Shown piece after piece: positions 29,933 to 35,646 of a stretch of DNA of 36,647 nt. Below the pieces are notes generated by a model that did not search any database, was not told the DNA's origin, and saw nothing but the letters and a program-made list of their open reading frames with translations. The stretch is from positions 6,511 to 43,157 of the forward strand of contig PAMC01000008.1 in the NCBI GenBank assembly GCA_002710785.1, in the 5' to 3' direction. The position numbers and the translations under genes are program-made. Numbering within the stretch: position 1 is the first letter of the stretch; each line of letters opens with the position of its first letter. This DNA is from a bacterium (lineage in GTDB: Bacteria > Patescibacteriota > Minisyncoccia > Phycocordibacterales > UBA918).

Positions 29933-29940
29933 GCTAAAAT
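29933..29940 (+). promoter_or_regulatory. Extended -10 abutting the MAPEG gene
   Basis: TGCTAAAAT (hexamer 29935-29940), 9 nt, ATG at 29950. Confidence 0.45.
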
Positions 29941-29949
29941 AACTCGCAT

Positions 29950-30354
29950 ATGATTCTTCCAATTACAGCCCTGATGGCCGGCATCTTGGTACTGTGGGGC
30001 GCGTACCTTTCGCTGACGGTCTCGTTTGCGCGGGCGCGACACCAGGTGCCGCTCGGGAATGGGGGAGACGCCAGTGAGCTTAATCGCTTTGTGCGCGTGC
30101 ACGGCAACACTGCCGAGTATAGCGCGCTATTTATTGTTGTGCTCGCCCTCTTAGAATTTCATGGCTTGCGCAGTGAGGTTATGTACGTTCTGGGCGGTGT
30201 GTTTATTCTCGGCCGCGTGTTGCACCGTCAGGCCCTTCTGAGTGGGTCGCTCGCGATGCGCCTATGGGCCATGCAGCTGACCCACTGGCCGCTTATCATT
30301 GGAGCGCTCATTCTCGCCTACACTTGGTTTACGCACACCTTTTTGCTCGGGTAG
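29950..30354 (+). CDS. MAPEG-family membrane protein (YecN-like)
   Basis: 134 aa with four transmembrane helices. ILVLWGAYLSLTVSFARARHQVPLGNGGDASELNRFVRVHGNTAEYSALFIVVLALLEFHG holds the MAPEG signature RxHxNxxEY (RVHGNTAEY). GRVLHRQALLSGSLAMRLWAMQLTHWPLI follows in the third and fourth helices. Eukaryotic members are glutathione-dependent or eicosanoid enzymes; bacterial YecN-like proteins are largely uncharacterised. Its own promoter lies 9 nt upstream. It is convergent with rplT across a 40-bp palindromic terminator. Confidence 0.85.
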   Translation: MILPITALMAGILVLWGAYLSLTVSFARARHQVPLGNGGDASELNRFVRVHGNTAEYSALFIVVLALLEFHGLRSEVMYVLGGVFILGRVLHRQALLSGSLAMRLWAMQLTHWPLIIGALILAYTWFTHTFLLG

Positions 30355-30358
30355 CTAA

Positions 30359-30398
30359 ACAAAAAGAGCCGCACCCCTAGGGGTGCGGCTCTTTTTGT
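30359..30398. terminator. Bidirectional terminator, 40-bp perfect palindrome
   Basis: ACAAAAAGAGCCGCACCCCT / AGGGGTGCGGCTCTTTTTGT, 20 nt on each side, serving both the MAPEG gene (+) and the infC-rpmI-rplT operon (-). Confidence 0.9.
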
Positions 30399-30408
30399 GG
30401 GACAGCGT

Positions 30409-30753
30409 CTACTTAGCTGCTTTCACGACTGCCTCGAAGGCCTCCGGCATATCTTTGGCCATCGTGGCGAGAACCTTGCGGTCGAGCTCGATATTCTTGT
30501 CCTTGAGCGCTTTTACAAAGCGACTGTACTTCATGTCGTGTGGCATCAGGGCCGCGTTGATGCGTGTGATCCACAGTTTGCGGAAGTCGTTCTTCTTGTC
30601 TTTGCGGTGGGCAAAGGCGTGGGTGTGGGCATGAAAGATCGCTTCGCGGGCAGCTCGCTTTTTCTTTGAGCGGTCAAAGCGGTAGCCTTTTACCTGCTCG
30701 AGAATGTAGCGGCGGCGCTTTTGCGCCATCTTTCCTCCTTTTACTCGTGCCAT
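30409..30753 (-). CDS. rplT: 50S ribosomal protein bL20
   Basis: 114 aa. MARVKGGKMAQKRRRYILEQVKGYRFDRSKKKRAAREAIFHAHTHAFAHRKDKKNDFRKLWITRINAAL is the standard L20 N-terminal helix and core. The GGAGG seen inside its fifth to eighth codons is coding (KGGK), not a Shine-Dalgarno. L20 is an early 23S binder and in other bacteria represses its own operon by binding mRNA. Last gene of infC-rpmI-rplT, with 33 nt after rpmI. Confidence 0.96.
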   Translation of the reverse strand: MARVKGGKMAQKRRRYILEQVKGYRFDRSKKKRAAREAIFHAHTHAFAHRKDKKNDFRKLWITRINAALMPHDMKYSRFVKALKDKNIELDRKVLATMAKDMPEAFEAVVKAAK

Positions 30754-30786
30754 AGGATAGGGTATTAGAGAGTTAGTAAGTAGTCA

Positions 30787-30978
30787 CTAGGCTCCGCTCT
30801 TTGGGAGGAAGCGACGCGTTATACGCTTTGGGAGTGAAAGCTGCTGCGTGCGCTTACGACGAAGACGCTGCTGCCCACTCTGGCGAGCATTGAAGTGGTT
30901 CTGCCCTGGCTTGCGCGCAATGAGCTTGCCATTTTTGGTCACCTTAATGCGTTTGGTGTAACTCTTGTTAGTTTTCAT
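30787..30978 (-). CDS. rpmI: 50S ribosomal protein bL35
   Basis: 63 aa from the ATG at 30978 (MKTNKSYTKRIKVTKNGKLIARKPGQNHFNARQSGQQRLRRKRTQQL); the track's longer start adds four residues inside element K. The KTNKSxxKRikvTknGKixrrkpgxxH pattern identifies L35. The start codon follows the 3' arm of a long-range stem (GGTAATTTC / GAAATTACC) by 1 nt on the mRNA, so translation could be structure-controlled. Confidence 0.94.
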   Translation of the reverse strand: MKTNKSYTKRIKVTKNGKLIARKPGQNHFNARQSGQQRLRRKRTQQLSLPKRITRRFLPKSGA

Positions 30979-30979
30979 A

Positions 30980-31105
30980 GGTAATTTCAAGAAATTGAGT
31001 TATTTCTTTGTTAGACGGCTCAAACGCTCCCTCGCTCGGCACGTTGCCGCACTCGCTCTCGTTTGATTGTCTGCCTCGAACTAATTTCAATTACTCGAAA
31101 TTACC
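30980..31105 (+). repeat. Intergenic palindromic element K (infC-rpmI gap)
   Basis: Outer stem GGTAATTTC (30980-30988) / GAAATTACC (31097-31105). TTTGTTAGAC ... TTGTCTGCCTCGAA pairs by AGAC/GTCT. Inner stem TCAAACG / CGTTTGA, loop CTCGCT-CGGCA-CGT-TGCCG-CACTCG. The motif reads in the plus direction, as in elements A and B, although the operon here is on the minus strand. The rest of the gap (31106-31182) has no gene. Confidence 0.65.
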
Positions 31106-31182
31106 GGTCGAGGACTTGTTGATCGGGCCCTGCCAAGGGGTCGGCAAAGTGGCGCTAATATACCGTATTCAGACCAAAAAGT

Positions 31183-31863
31183 CTAGATCAGCCCGCCTTC
31201 AATATCCAAGAGCTCGTCGAGATCTTTCTTTTTCTTCTTGGCCACCTCTTTTGGCTCACTTTCATCCATGACCGACTCCTCAGTTGTTTCTTCCTCGAGC
31301 ACTTTTGGCCCCTTTACGCTCTTTCCAATACGTTCGATGGTTACTGTCCAACCCTTCGGGCTTTTCTTCATATCGTCAGCGATTTTGTACTCGGCAGGAA
31401 TAGTCTTCACGAAGCGATCGAGACGCTCCTTGAGAAACTCTGGCTCCATGTACTTGTAGCGGCCCCACAGAAAGAGGTCGACTTTCACGCGGTGACCTTC
31501 GTTAAGCCACTCAGCCGCCCGCTTGGCTTTAATCATTTGATCGTTTTCGCCGGTACCAATTTTTACCTGCACGCTCTTGGTCTCGGTAACGTGAGACTTC
31601 GACTTAACTTCAGCCGCTTTTCGTTTTTTCTCGTACTGGTACTGGCCGTAGTCCATAATTTTGGCTACGGGTGGGTTAGCGTTGGGGGAGATTTCAATCA
31701 GGTCGAGTTCGAGCGCATCAGCTTTAGCCAGCGCATCTTTAAGCGCCAACTCACCAAAGTTCTCACCCTCAGGGCCGACCACGCGCAAAGTGCGGGCTTT
31801 AATGCCGTTATTAACTCGGGTTTTGTCAGCCTGGGCTCGTGGTTTGCGTCGTCCTCGTTTCAA
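31183..31863 (-). CDS. infC: Translation initiation factor IF-3
   Basis: 226 aa. RVNNGIKARTLRVVGPEGENFGELALKDALAKADALELDLIEISPNANPPVAKIMDYGQYQYEKKRK is the N-domain plus linker, and the C-domain KSVQVKIGTGENDQMIKAKRAAEWLNEGHRVKVDLFLWGRYKYMEP binds the 30S platform and prevents premature subunit joining. A C-terminal acidic/basic tail of about 45 residues (LEEETTEESVMDESEPKEVAKKKKKDLDELLDIEGG) is extra. The only reasonable start is TTG at 31863; no in-frame ATG or GTG lies upstream before the promoter. infC is known for rare start codons that allow self-discrimination. Confidence 0.94.
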   Translation of the reverse strand: MKRGRRKPRAQADKTRVNNGIKARTLRVVGPEGENFGELALKDALAKADALELDLIEISPNANPPVAKIMDYGQYQYEKKRKAAEVKSKSHVTETKSVQVKIGTGENDQMIKAKRAAEWLNEGHRVKVDLFLWGRYKYMEPEFLKERLDRFVKTIPAEYKIADDMKKSPKGWTVTIERIGKSVKGPKVLEEETTEESVMDESEPKEVAKKKKKDLDELLDIEGGLI

Positions 31864-31934
31864 ATGATTGGGCCTTAATGAATAATACTCAAATGGAGTA
31901 TGGTTTACGGCTTTTGGGGCCGCAAGGTCTGCCG

Positions 31935-31943
31935 ACTATACCA
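31935..31943 (-). promoter_or_regulatory. infC promoter, extended -10
   Basis: On the minus strand TGGTATAGT (hexamer at 31935-31940) gives a leader of about 65 nt containing ATACTC-CATTT-GAGTAT. It is divergent from the promoter at 31979. Confidence 0.5.
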
Positions 31944-31975
31944 CGAAAATCAAGCGACACAAAGAGACGATTGAT

Positions 31976-31984
31976 TGGTATACT
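31976..31984 (+). promoter_or_regulatory. Extended -10 abutting the 43-codon gene
   Basis: TGGTATACT (hexamer 31979-31984), 6 nt, ATG at 31991; probably leaderless. Confidence 0.45.
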
Positions 31985-31990
31985 CATGCT

Positions 31991-32122
31991 ATGAAGCATT
32001 CCGGCAAAGTGGGCAAGCGACGCGGTTCGGCAGGGTATCGCACAAGCTCACGGTTTTTGCACGCCAAATGTCAGCGTAACGAACGGATAAAACACCATGG
32101 CAAAAAGCACCTTGCGGCTTGA
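31991..32122 (+). CDS. Small basic protein, 43 aa, unknown
   Basis: MKHSGKVGKRRGSAGYRTSSRFLHAKCQRNERIKHHGKKHLAA, too short for the ORF track. Thirteen Lys/Arg and five His with few acidic residues suggest nucleic-acid binding (composition only). Support for a real gene: an extended -10 box exactly 6 nt before the ATG, the spacing of other leaderless genes here. It overlaps the start of the Smr gene by 26 nt in another frame, which would couple their translation. Alternatively the promoter serves the Smr gene through a leader and this ORF is incidental. Confidence 0.4.
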   Translation: MKHSGKVGKRRGSAGYRTSSRFLHAKCQRNERIKHHGKKHLAA

Positions 32123-32354
32123 TCTACACCCGATTGCCAATGATGGGCGCGCGATCGACGGTGCACTTAAAGCGTTGTTTATCGAAGTGGCCCAAAAACG
32201 CGTGAAATCAGCTGAGATTATTTCCGGCAAGGGAGGTGGCCAGTTGATGAAGCGAGTGAAACGCTGGCTGCAGCAGAAACACATTAAAGCGCAGTACAAG
32301 CGAATCGAGGTCGACACCCAAAATCACGGCCGACTATTTGTACATTTTCGCTGA
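32097..32354 (+). CDS. Smr-domain protein (small MutS-related)
   Basis: 85 aa, a stand-alone Smr domain. TLRLDLHPIANDGRAIDGALKALFIEVAQKRVKSAEIISGKGGGQLMKRVKRWLQQKHIKAQYKRIEVDTQNHGRLFVHFR: LDLHP corresponds to the LDLHG motif and IISGKGGGQL to the HGKGxG motif (here SGKGGG, with Ser replacing His). Smr domains nick or cleave DNA or RNA, and some act in ribosome rescue. An in-frame TAA just upstream fixes the ATG at 32097. Convergent with the DUF1295 gene, 5 nt apart. Confidence 0.8.
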   Translation: MAKSTLRLDLHPIANDGRAIDGALKALFIEVAQKRVKSAEIISGKGGGQLMKRVKRWLQQKHIKAQYKRIEVDTQNHGRLFVHFR

Positions 32355-32359
32355 GAACT

Positions 32360-33184
32360 TTAAGACTCGTTTTTTCTCAACGTGGGGATCAAAAAGTTTG
32401 GCGTTTTTGCCATGTACGCGCGGTACGCGTCGGGGTAGTGCTCGAGGAAGTAGTCTTCAAGTATCGGACCAGTAACTCTGGTGAGAATGTAGGTAATTAC
32501 GAAGGGGGAGACAAAGGTTAGGCCGGCTGCTAAACCACTGCTCAGGGCAGCAAACGCGAAGCCCCACCAGATAGTCGCTTCGCCAAAGTAGTTTGGTCGG
32601 CGACTATAGCGGAAAAGGCCGGCTGTCATGAGGGTTTCGCTTTCAGTGCCGGCCCGCTTACGTGCTAAGAAGCGGTCGAGCTGCCAGTCGGCAGCTGCTT
32701 CGTAAAGCAATCCAAAGAGCATGAGCGCTACCCCGCTGTAAAAGACGACCGGCCAGATCACGATTTCTACCGCCAAGAGCCACCAGAGCGGACTGGCAAC
32801 TAAGATAATAATGAGCCCTTGGAGCAGGTTGACCTGCAGGTAGCTCCGTACGATCACGTACAGCGTTCCATTGGCACGCCAAGCAGCGCGCCATGTAGCG
32901 TACCGTGGGTCCTCAGGTTTGCCCCAGTTCTTTCGCGCGATACGCAAGCCCAAACGTACTGACCATAAGGTGAGCAGGCCGCCAATGAGCGTGGGTACGC
33001 CGTCAGGTTGGCCGGTAAGGTGCCAGGTACCCCAATAGCTGAGGGCAAAGATTGGACCATAAAAAATATCCATCACACTGTTGTCTTGCTTGAGCTGGGC
33101 GAACAAAAATACGGTGGTTACAGAGAGTAGCACCAGGGTGGCAAAGATGCCCGCGGTACTCAGAATAGTTGGGTCAAGTTGCAT
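32360..33184 (-). CDS. DUF1295 / steroid-5-alpha-reductase-like membrane protein
   Basis: 274 aa with six to seven transmembrane helices. SVMDIFYGPIFALSYWGTW, RLGLRIARKNWGKPEDPRYATWRAAWRAN and the C-terminal signature LMTAGLFRYSRRPNYFGEATIWWGFAFAALSSG ... TRVTGPILEDYFLEHYPDAYRAYMAKTPNFLIP match DUF1295 (related to 5-alpha-reductases and ICMT-type NADPH or SAM membrane enzymes). The substrate is unknown; lipid or isoprenoid is a guess from the fold. TACAAT lies 8 nt before the ATG on the minus strand, so it is probably leaderless. Divergent from the lysine-rich protein gene, with 60 nt between the starts. Confidence 0.85.
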   Translation of the reverse strand: MQLDPTILSTAGIFATLVLLSVTTVFLFAQLKQDNSVMDIFYGPIFALSYWGTWHLTGQPDGVPTLIGGLLTLWSVRLGLRIARKNWGKPEDPRYATWRAAWRANGTLYVIVRSYLQVNLLQGLIIILVASPLWWLLAVEIVIWPVVFYSGVALMLFGLLYEAAADWQLDRFLARKRAGTESETLMTAGLFRYSRRPNYFGEATIWWGFAFAALSSGLAAGLTFVSPFVITYILTRVTGPILEDYFLEHYPDAYRAYMAKTPNFLIPTLRKNES

Positions 33185-33227
33185 ATCAGTCTATTGTATA
33201 TCGCCCTGAGCGATGCAGAAGTGGTCT

Positions 33228-33235
33228 GGTATAAT
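33228..33235 (+). promoter_or_regulatory. Extended -10 abutting the lysine-rich gene
   Basis: TGGTATAAT (hexamer 33230-33235), 9 nt, ATG at 33245. Confidence 0.5.
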
Positions 33236-33244
33236 AGCTCTACT

Positions 33245-33850
33245 ATGGCCGGTGGAGCAGCGACCAAAACGGTAAAGAAAAAAGTGGTACGCAAAAAAGT
33301 TGCGAAAAAGACCACCAAAAAATCGACTAAAAAGACCACCAAGCGCGTTACTAAACGGGTGGTAAAGAAAGTGGCCAAAAAGACTGCTAAAAAAGTGGTG
33401 CGTAAAAAAGTAATTAAAAAGGTACTCAAGCGACGGGTGGTAAAACAGCCTGGACGCAAAGCACCAACCAACTTGCCATTCCGCCAGCGCCTCAATAAAA
33501 AACGACTGGGTATTGTGGGCGGTGTGCTCGCGGTAGTGTGCGGGAGCGCAGCCTACATTGGCATCACCGGTGATGGGGGTCAAATTAACGTTATGGAAGT
33601 ACTGGCTGAGCAGGGTGTTACACCACAGCAAGCTGCGGTACCAGCCAGCACCACACCGGTAGCGGAGCCGGTTACCGAAACGAGCACGAGCAGTGCCACG
33701 TCAACCGAAGATGGTAGCGCAACCAGCACTGAGTCGGTCGCCACCAGTACACCGGCTACCGCAGGTGCAACCTCCACACCCGATACAGCAACCACTACTG
33801 AGCCAGCTGCAGTGAGCGATCCGCAGACTAACACCGCTACGTCGACGTAG
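33245..33850 (+). CDS. Membrane-anchored lysine-repeat (histone-H1-like) protein
   Basis: 201 aa from the ATG at 33245 (MAGGAATKTV), chosen because an extended -10 box ends 9 nt upstream; the track's start lies before that promoter. Residues 7-72 are Lys/Arg/Val/Thr repeats of the form TKKxxKKVxKK, as in the DNA-binding tails of histone H1, AlgP and HctB-like proteins. One transmembrane helix follows (about 89-107, GIVGGVLAVVCGSAAYIGI) and a Thr/Ser/Ala/Pro-rich tail of about 90 residues (TETSTSSATSTEDGSATSTES). The positive-inside rule places the basic domain in the cytoplasm and the tail outside. A role in tethering nucleic acid to the membrane is inferred. The 3' end overlaps the convergent SET gene by 14 nt. 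Confidence 0.7.
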   Translation: MAGGAATKTVKKKVVRKKVAKKTTKKSTKKTTKRVTKRVVKKVAKKTAKKVVRKKVIKKVLKRRVVKQPGRKAPTNLPFRQRLNKKRLGIVGGVLAVVCGSAAYIGITGDGGQINVMEVLAEQGVTPQQAAVPASTTPVAEPVTETSTSSATSTEDGSATSTESVATSTPATAGATSTPDTATTTEPAAVSDPQTNTATST

Positions 33851-34256
33851 CCGCTTTACACGCAGGACACCGACAGCCGCCGTCGGGAATTAAGATGTCC
33901 TTCATATACTCCTCACCGTAGTTAATGGTGATCTCCTCACCCGGGCGAATTTTGCGCAGCGCACGAATGTACACCCGGTCTTCGGTCACCTCATGCTCTG
34001 CTTCGGCATTTGGCTTGCAGGCGTGGTTAATGTAGCGGGCGGTGTGACTCGGGTGCGAGCCATCGATAACCAGGTCTTTTTTAACCTCAAAGAGGTAGCG
34101 ACCCCCGCGACGCTCACTCTCAGCGTCGTCAACGCGTTCGCCGGTGTACTCAATAATCAGCTGCCCTTTGGGAATGCTCTCAGCAGCAAAGAGGCCTTCT
34201 CCCTCGATGCCGCTGCCAATTTCGACAGCTGGTCGGTAGTTGTCGTTTAGTGACAT
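33837..34256 (-). CDS. SET-domain protein-lysine methyltransferase
   Basis: 139 aa, a minimal SET domain. IEGEGLFAAESIPKGQLIIEYTGE (17-40) is the SET-N strand region, ARYINHACKPNAE (73-85) carries the NHxxxPN SAM/catalytic motif, and GEEITINYGEEY (106-117) has the conserved Tyr. A C-terminal CRCPAC (128-133) resembles a post-SET zinc cluster. It transfers methyl from SAM to protein lysine; the substrate is unknown. It is convergent and 14-nt overlapping with the lysine-repeat protein gene, an obvious candidate substrate. On the minus strand TATACT lies 7 nt before the ATG, so it is probably leaderless. Confidence 0.88.
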   Translation of the reverse strand: MSLNDNYRPAVEIGSGIEGEGLFAAESIPKGQLIIEYTGERVDDAESERRGGRYLFEVKKDLVIDGSHPSHTARYINHACKPNAEAEHEVTEDRVYIRALRKIRPGEEITINYGEEYMKDILIPDGGCRCPACKAATST

Positions 34257-34267
34257 GCGCGACAGTA

Positions 34268-34305
34268 TACAAAAAACCGCTCGCGGCTGCGAGCGGTTTT
34301 TTGTT
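34268..34305 (-). terminator. Intrinsic terminator of the acidic-protein gene
   Basis: ACAAAAAACCGCTCGC-GGCT-GCGAGCGGTTTTTTGT, a 16-bp stem. On the minus strand it follows the acidic-protein stop and precedes the SET promoter. Confidence 0.85.
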
Positions 34306-34313
34306 AATCGGTA

Positions 34314-35042
34314 TTACCGATTGAGTAGGATGAGCATAATGAGCTTACGAATCAGTTCCTGAATCTCAGCTCGAATGGCCTCAGCTTCCTCATCGTCGAG
34401 GTCGCCGGCTGCAATGAAGCCGTCCATGATGTCGTCGAGTCGCGCTTCGCGCTTCTCAACCCATTCACCATTACGACAAAACTTGCGATCCCGCTCGCCG
34501 TCGCGAAGCATATCTACCTTACACTTCACCGCGTGTGGCACCTTACGGGCGTCACCGGTTTCGCAGTACCGCTTGTTTCCAACTCCTGGTCGGTCGCAGC
34601 GGTCAGATTTGTCATCCTCTTCTTCATCTTCATCTTCATCTTCATCTTCATCCATATCTTCGTCATCGTCGTCCTCATCCTCAGTGGCATCTTCGGTGAG
34701 TTCGTCGATAAGCTCAGATACTTCCTCGTACGCGTCTACTGCCTCTTCGTACGCGTCTTCGTACTCTTCAGCATCGAAGCTAGCAATTGCTTCGTCAAGA
34801 TCAGCTTCGGCTTCGGCTAAATCTTCTTCAGCTTCAGCACGATCGTCCGAATCCTCTTCGAGGTCGTCGATTAATGCTTCCGCATCTTCGAGCAAACCTT
34901 CAACGAGTTCAATCTTATCACCGGCTTTGGTTTCCCAATCGGTGTCCCCAGTCTCTTCTGCAAACGCCATCGGGGCGATCGCAAACATGAGGGCGAGGGC
35001 AGCGATGCTGCCCAGTAGGTGGGTACGTAGAGTAATACTCAT
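34314..35042 (-). CDS. Secreted highly acidic protein with Asp/Glu tract
   Basis: 242 aa from the ATG at 35042 (MSITLRTHLLGSIAALALMFAIAPMAFAEE), a clear signal peptide cleaved after AFA. Residues about 30-120 are a Glu/Asp/Ala helical region (LEDAEALIDDLEEDSDDRAEAEEDLAEAEADLDEA). A tract of about 30 almost pure Asp/Glu residues with a hexanucleotide repeat follows, then a Cys-containing segment (CDRPGVGNKRYCETGDARKVPHAVKCKVDMLRDGERDRKFC, four Cys) and a helical C-terminus. Calcium or cation binding at the surface is plausible from composition. Function unknown. A candidate TATACT (minus strand, 35100-35105) and a weak GC stem with a T6 tract in the leader could provide attenuation. Confidence 0.65.
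   Translation of the reverse strand: MSITLRTHLLGSIAALALMFAIAPMAFAEETGDTDWETKAGDKIELVEGLLEDAEALIDDLEEDSDDRAEAEEDLAEAEADLDEAIASFDAEEYEDAYEEAVDAYEEVSELIDELTEDATEDEDDDDEDMDEDEDEDEDEEEDDKSDRCDRPGVGNKRYCETGDARKVPHAVKCKVDMLRDGERDRKFCRNGEWVEKREARLDDIMDGFIAAGDLDDEEAEAIRAEIQELIRKLIMLILLNR
34622..34651. repeat. Hexanucleotide tandem repeat (CTTCAT)5
   Basis: Five perfect CTTCAT units, within the Asp/Glu tract on the opposite strand (ATGAAG units, read in-frame as Asp-Glu). Length change would add or remove Asp-Glu pairs without a frameshift. Confidence 0.85.
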
Positions 35043-35152
35043 AGTGATTAACGTTAATTGCAATAAAAAAGCCGCAGCCCTCCCGCTGTGCTTACATATA
35101 GTATAGACGGCCTACATGGCAGATTCTTTCTCCTGGTGTGGAAAAGGTGCAG

Positions 35153-35158
35153 TATACT
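35153..35158 (+). promoter_or_regulatory. -10 box abutting the thermonuclease gene
   Basis: TATACT, 7 nt, ATG at 35166. Confidence 0.4.
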
Positions 35159-35165
35159 GATGTGT

Positions 35166-35642
35166 ATGTTGGAAATGCTGCTTGGATTGCTGCTGCAGTG
35201 GTACACCGCCCTAGCGCAGCCAGAATTGTCGCCATCTATTGCCACCAGTACCGCCACAGTTGTACGGGTTCTCGATGGCGATACTGTCGAGGTAGAGCTG
35301 GGCAATCGACGTGAGCGCGTGCGCTACATTGGTATCGATACTCCCGAGCCGTACGCTGGCACAGCCCCCGAGTGCTTTGCGAGCGAAGCCTCGGCAGCTA
35401 ACCGCGAGTTGGTGGCAAATCGGGAAGTGCAGCTAGTTGCCGACGCCGAAGACCGCGACGACTATAATCGGCTCCTGCGCTACGTGTATGTCGATGGTGT
35501 GTTTGTGAACGCTGAGCTCATGCGCGGTGGCTTCGCCACCGCGCTCCCCGTCAAACCCAACACCCGCCACGCTAGTTACTTTTTTGACTTAGAGACAAAA
35601 GCGCGCGAAGAGCCTCGCGGCCTCTGGAGCGCCTGCCGGTAA
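35166..35642 (+). CDS. Secreted thermonuclease-family nuclease (SNase domain)
   Basis: 158 aa from the ATG at 35166 (MLEMLLGLLLQWYTALAQ), fitted to the TATACT 7 nt upstream; ATG 35160 is an alternative. A short signal peptide is followed by the SNase OB-fold: STATVVRVLDGDTVEVELGNRRERVRYIGIDTPEP (Asp, Arg and Glu of the active site), CFASEASAANRELVANREVQLVADAEDRDDYNRLLRYVYVDG (second catalytic Arg in the DxYxR region) and NAELMRGGFATAL. Exported calcium-dependent cleavage of DNA/RNA would suit nucleotide scavenging by an organism lacking de novo synthesis, which fits with the nucleotide kinase cluster (inference). Confidence 0.88.
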   Translation: MLEMLLGLLLQWYTALAQPELSPSIATSTATVVRVLDGDTVEVELGNRRERVRYIGIDTPEPYAGTAPECFASEASAANRELVANREVQLVADAEDRDDYNRLLRYVYVDGVFVNAELMRGGFATALPVKPNTRHASYFFDLETKAREEPRGLWSACR

Positions 35643-35646
35643 CCTG

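Noticed and set aside
30735-30753. Later rplT start at the internal ATG (MAQKRRRY) with GGAGG before it
   Set aside because: MARVKGG is the conserved L20 N-terminus; the GGAGG is coding sequence for that segment.
34622-34651. CTTCAT tandem units as a possible CRISPR
   Set aside because: Units are contiguous six-mers with no spacers, inside a coding tract. No CRISPR array or cas gene was seen anywhere in the window.
34375-35106. 243-aa plus-strand ORF, Ser-rich
   Set aside because: It is the antisense shadow of the Asp/Glu-rich gene; GAT/GAA codons read backwards give long Ser runs and no stops.
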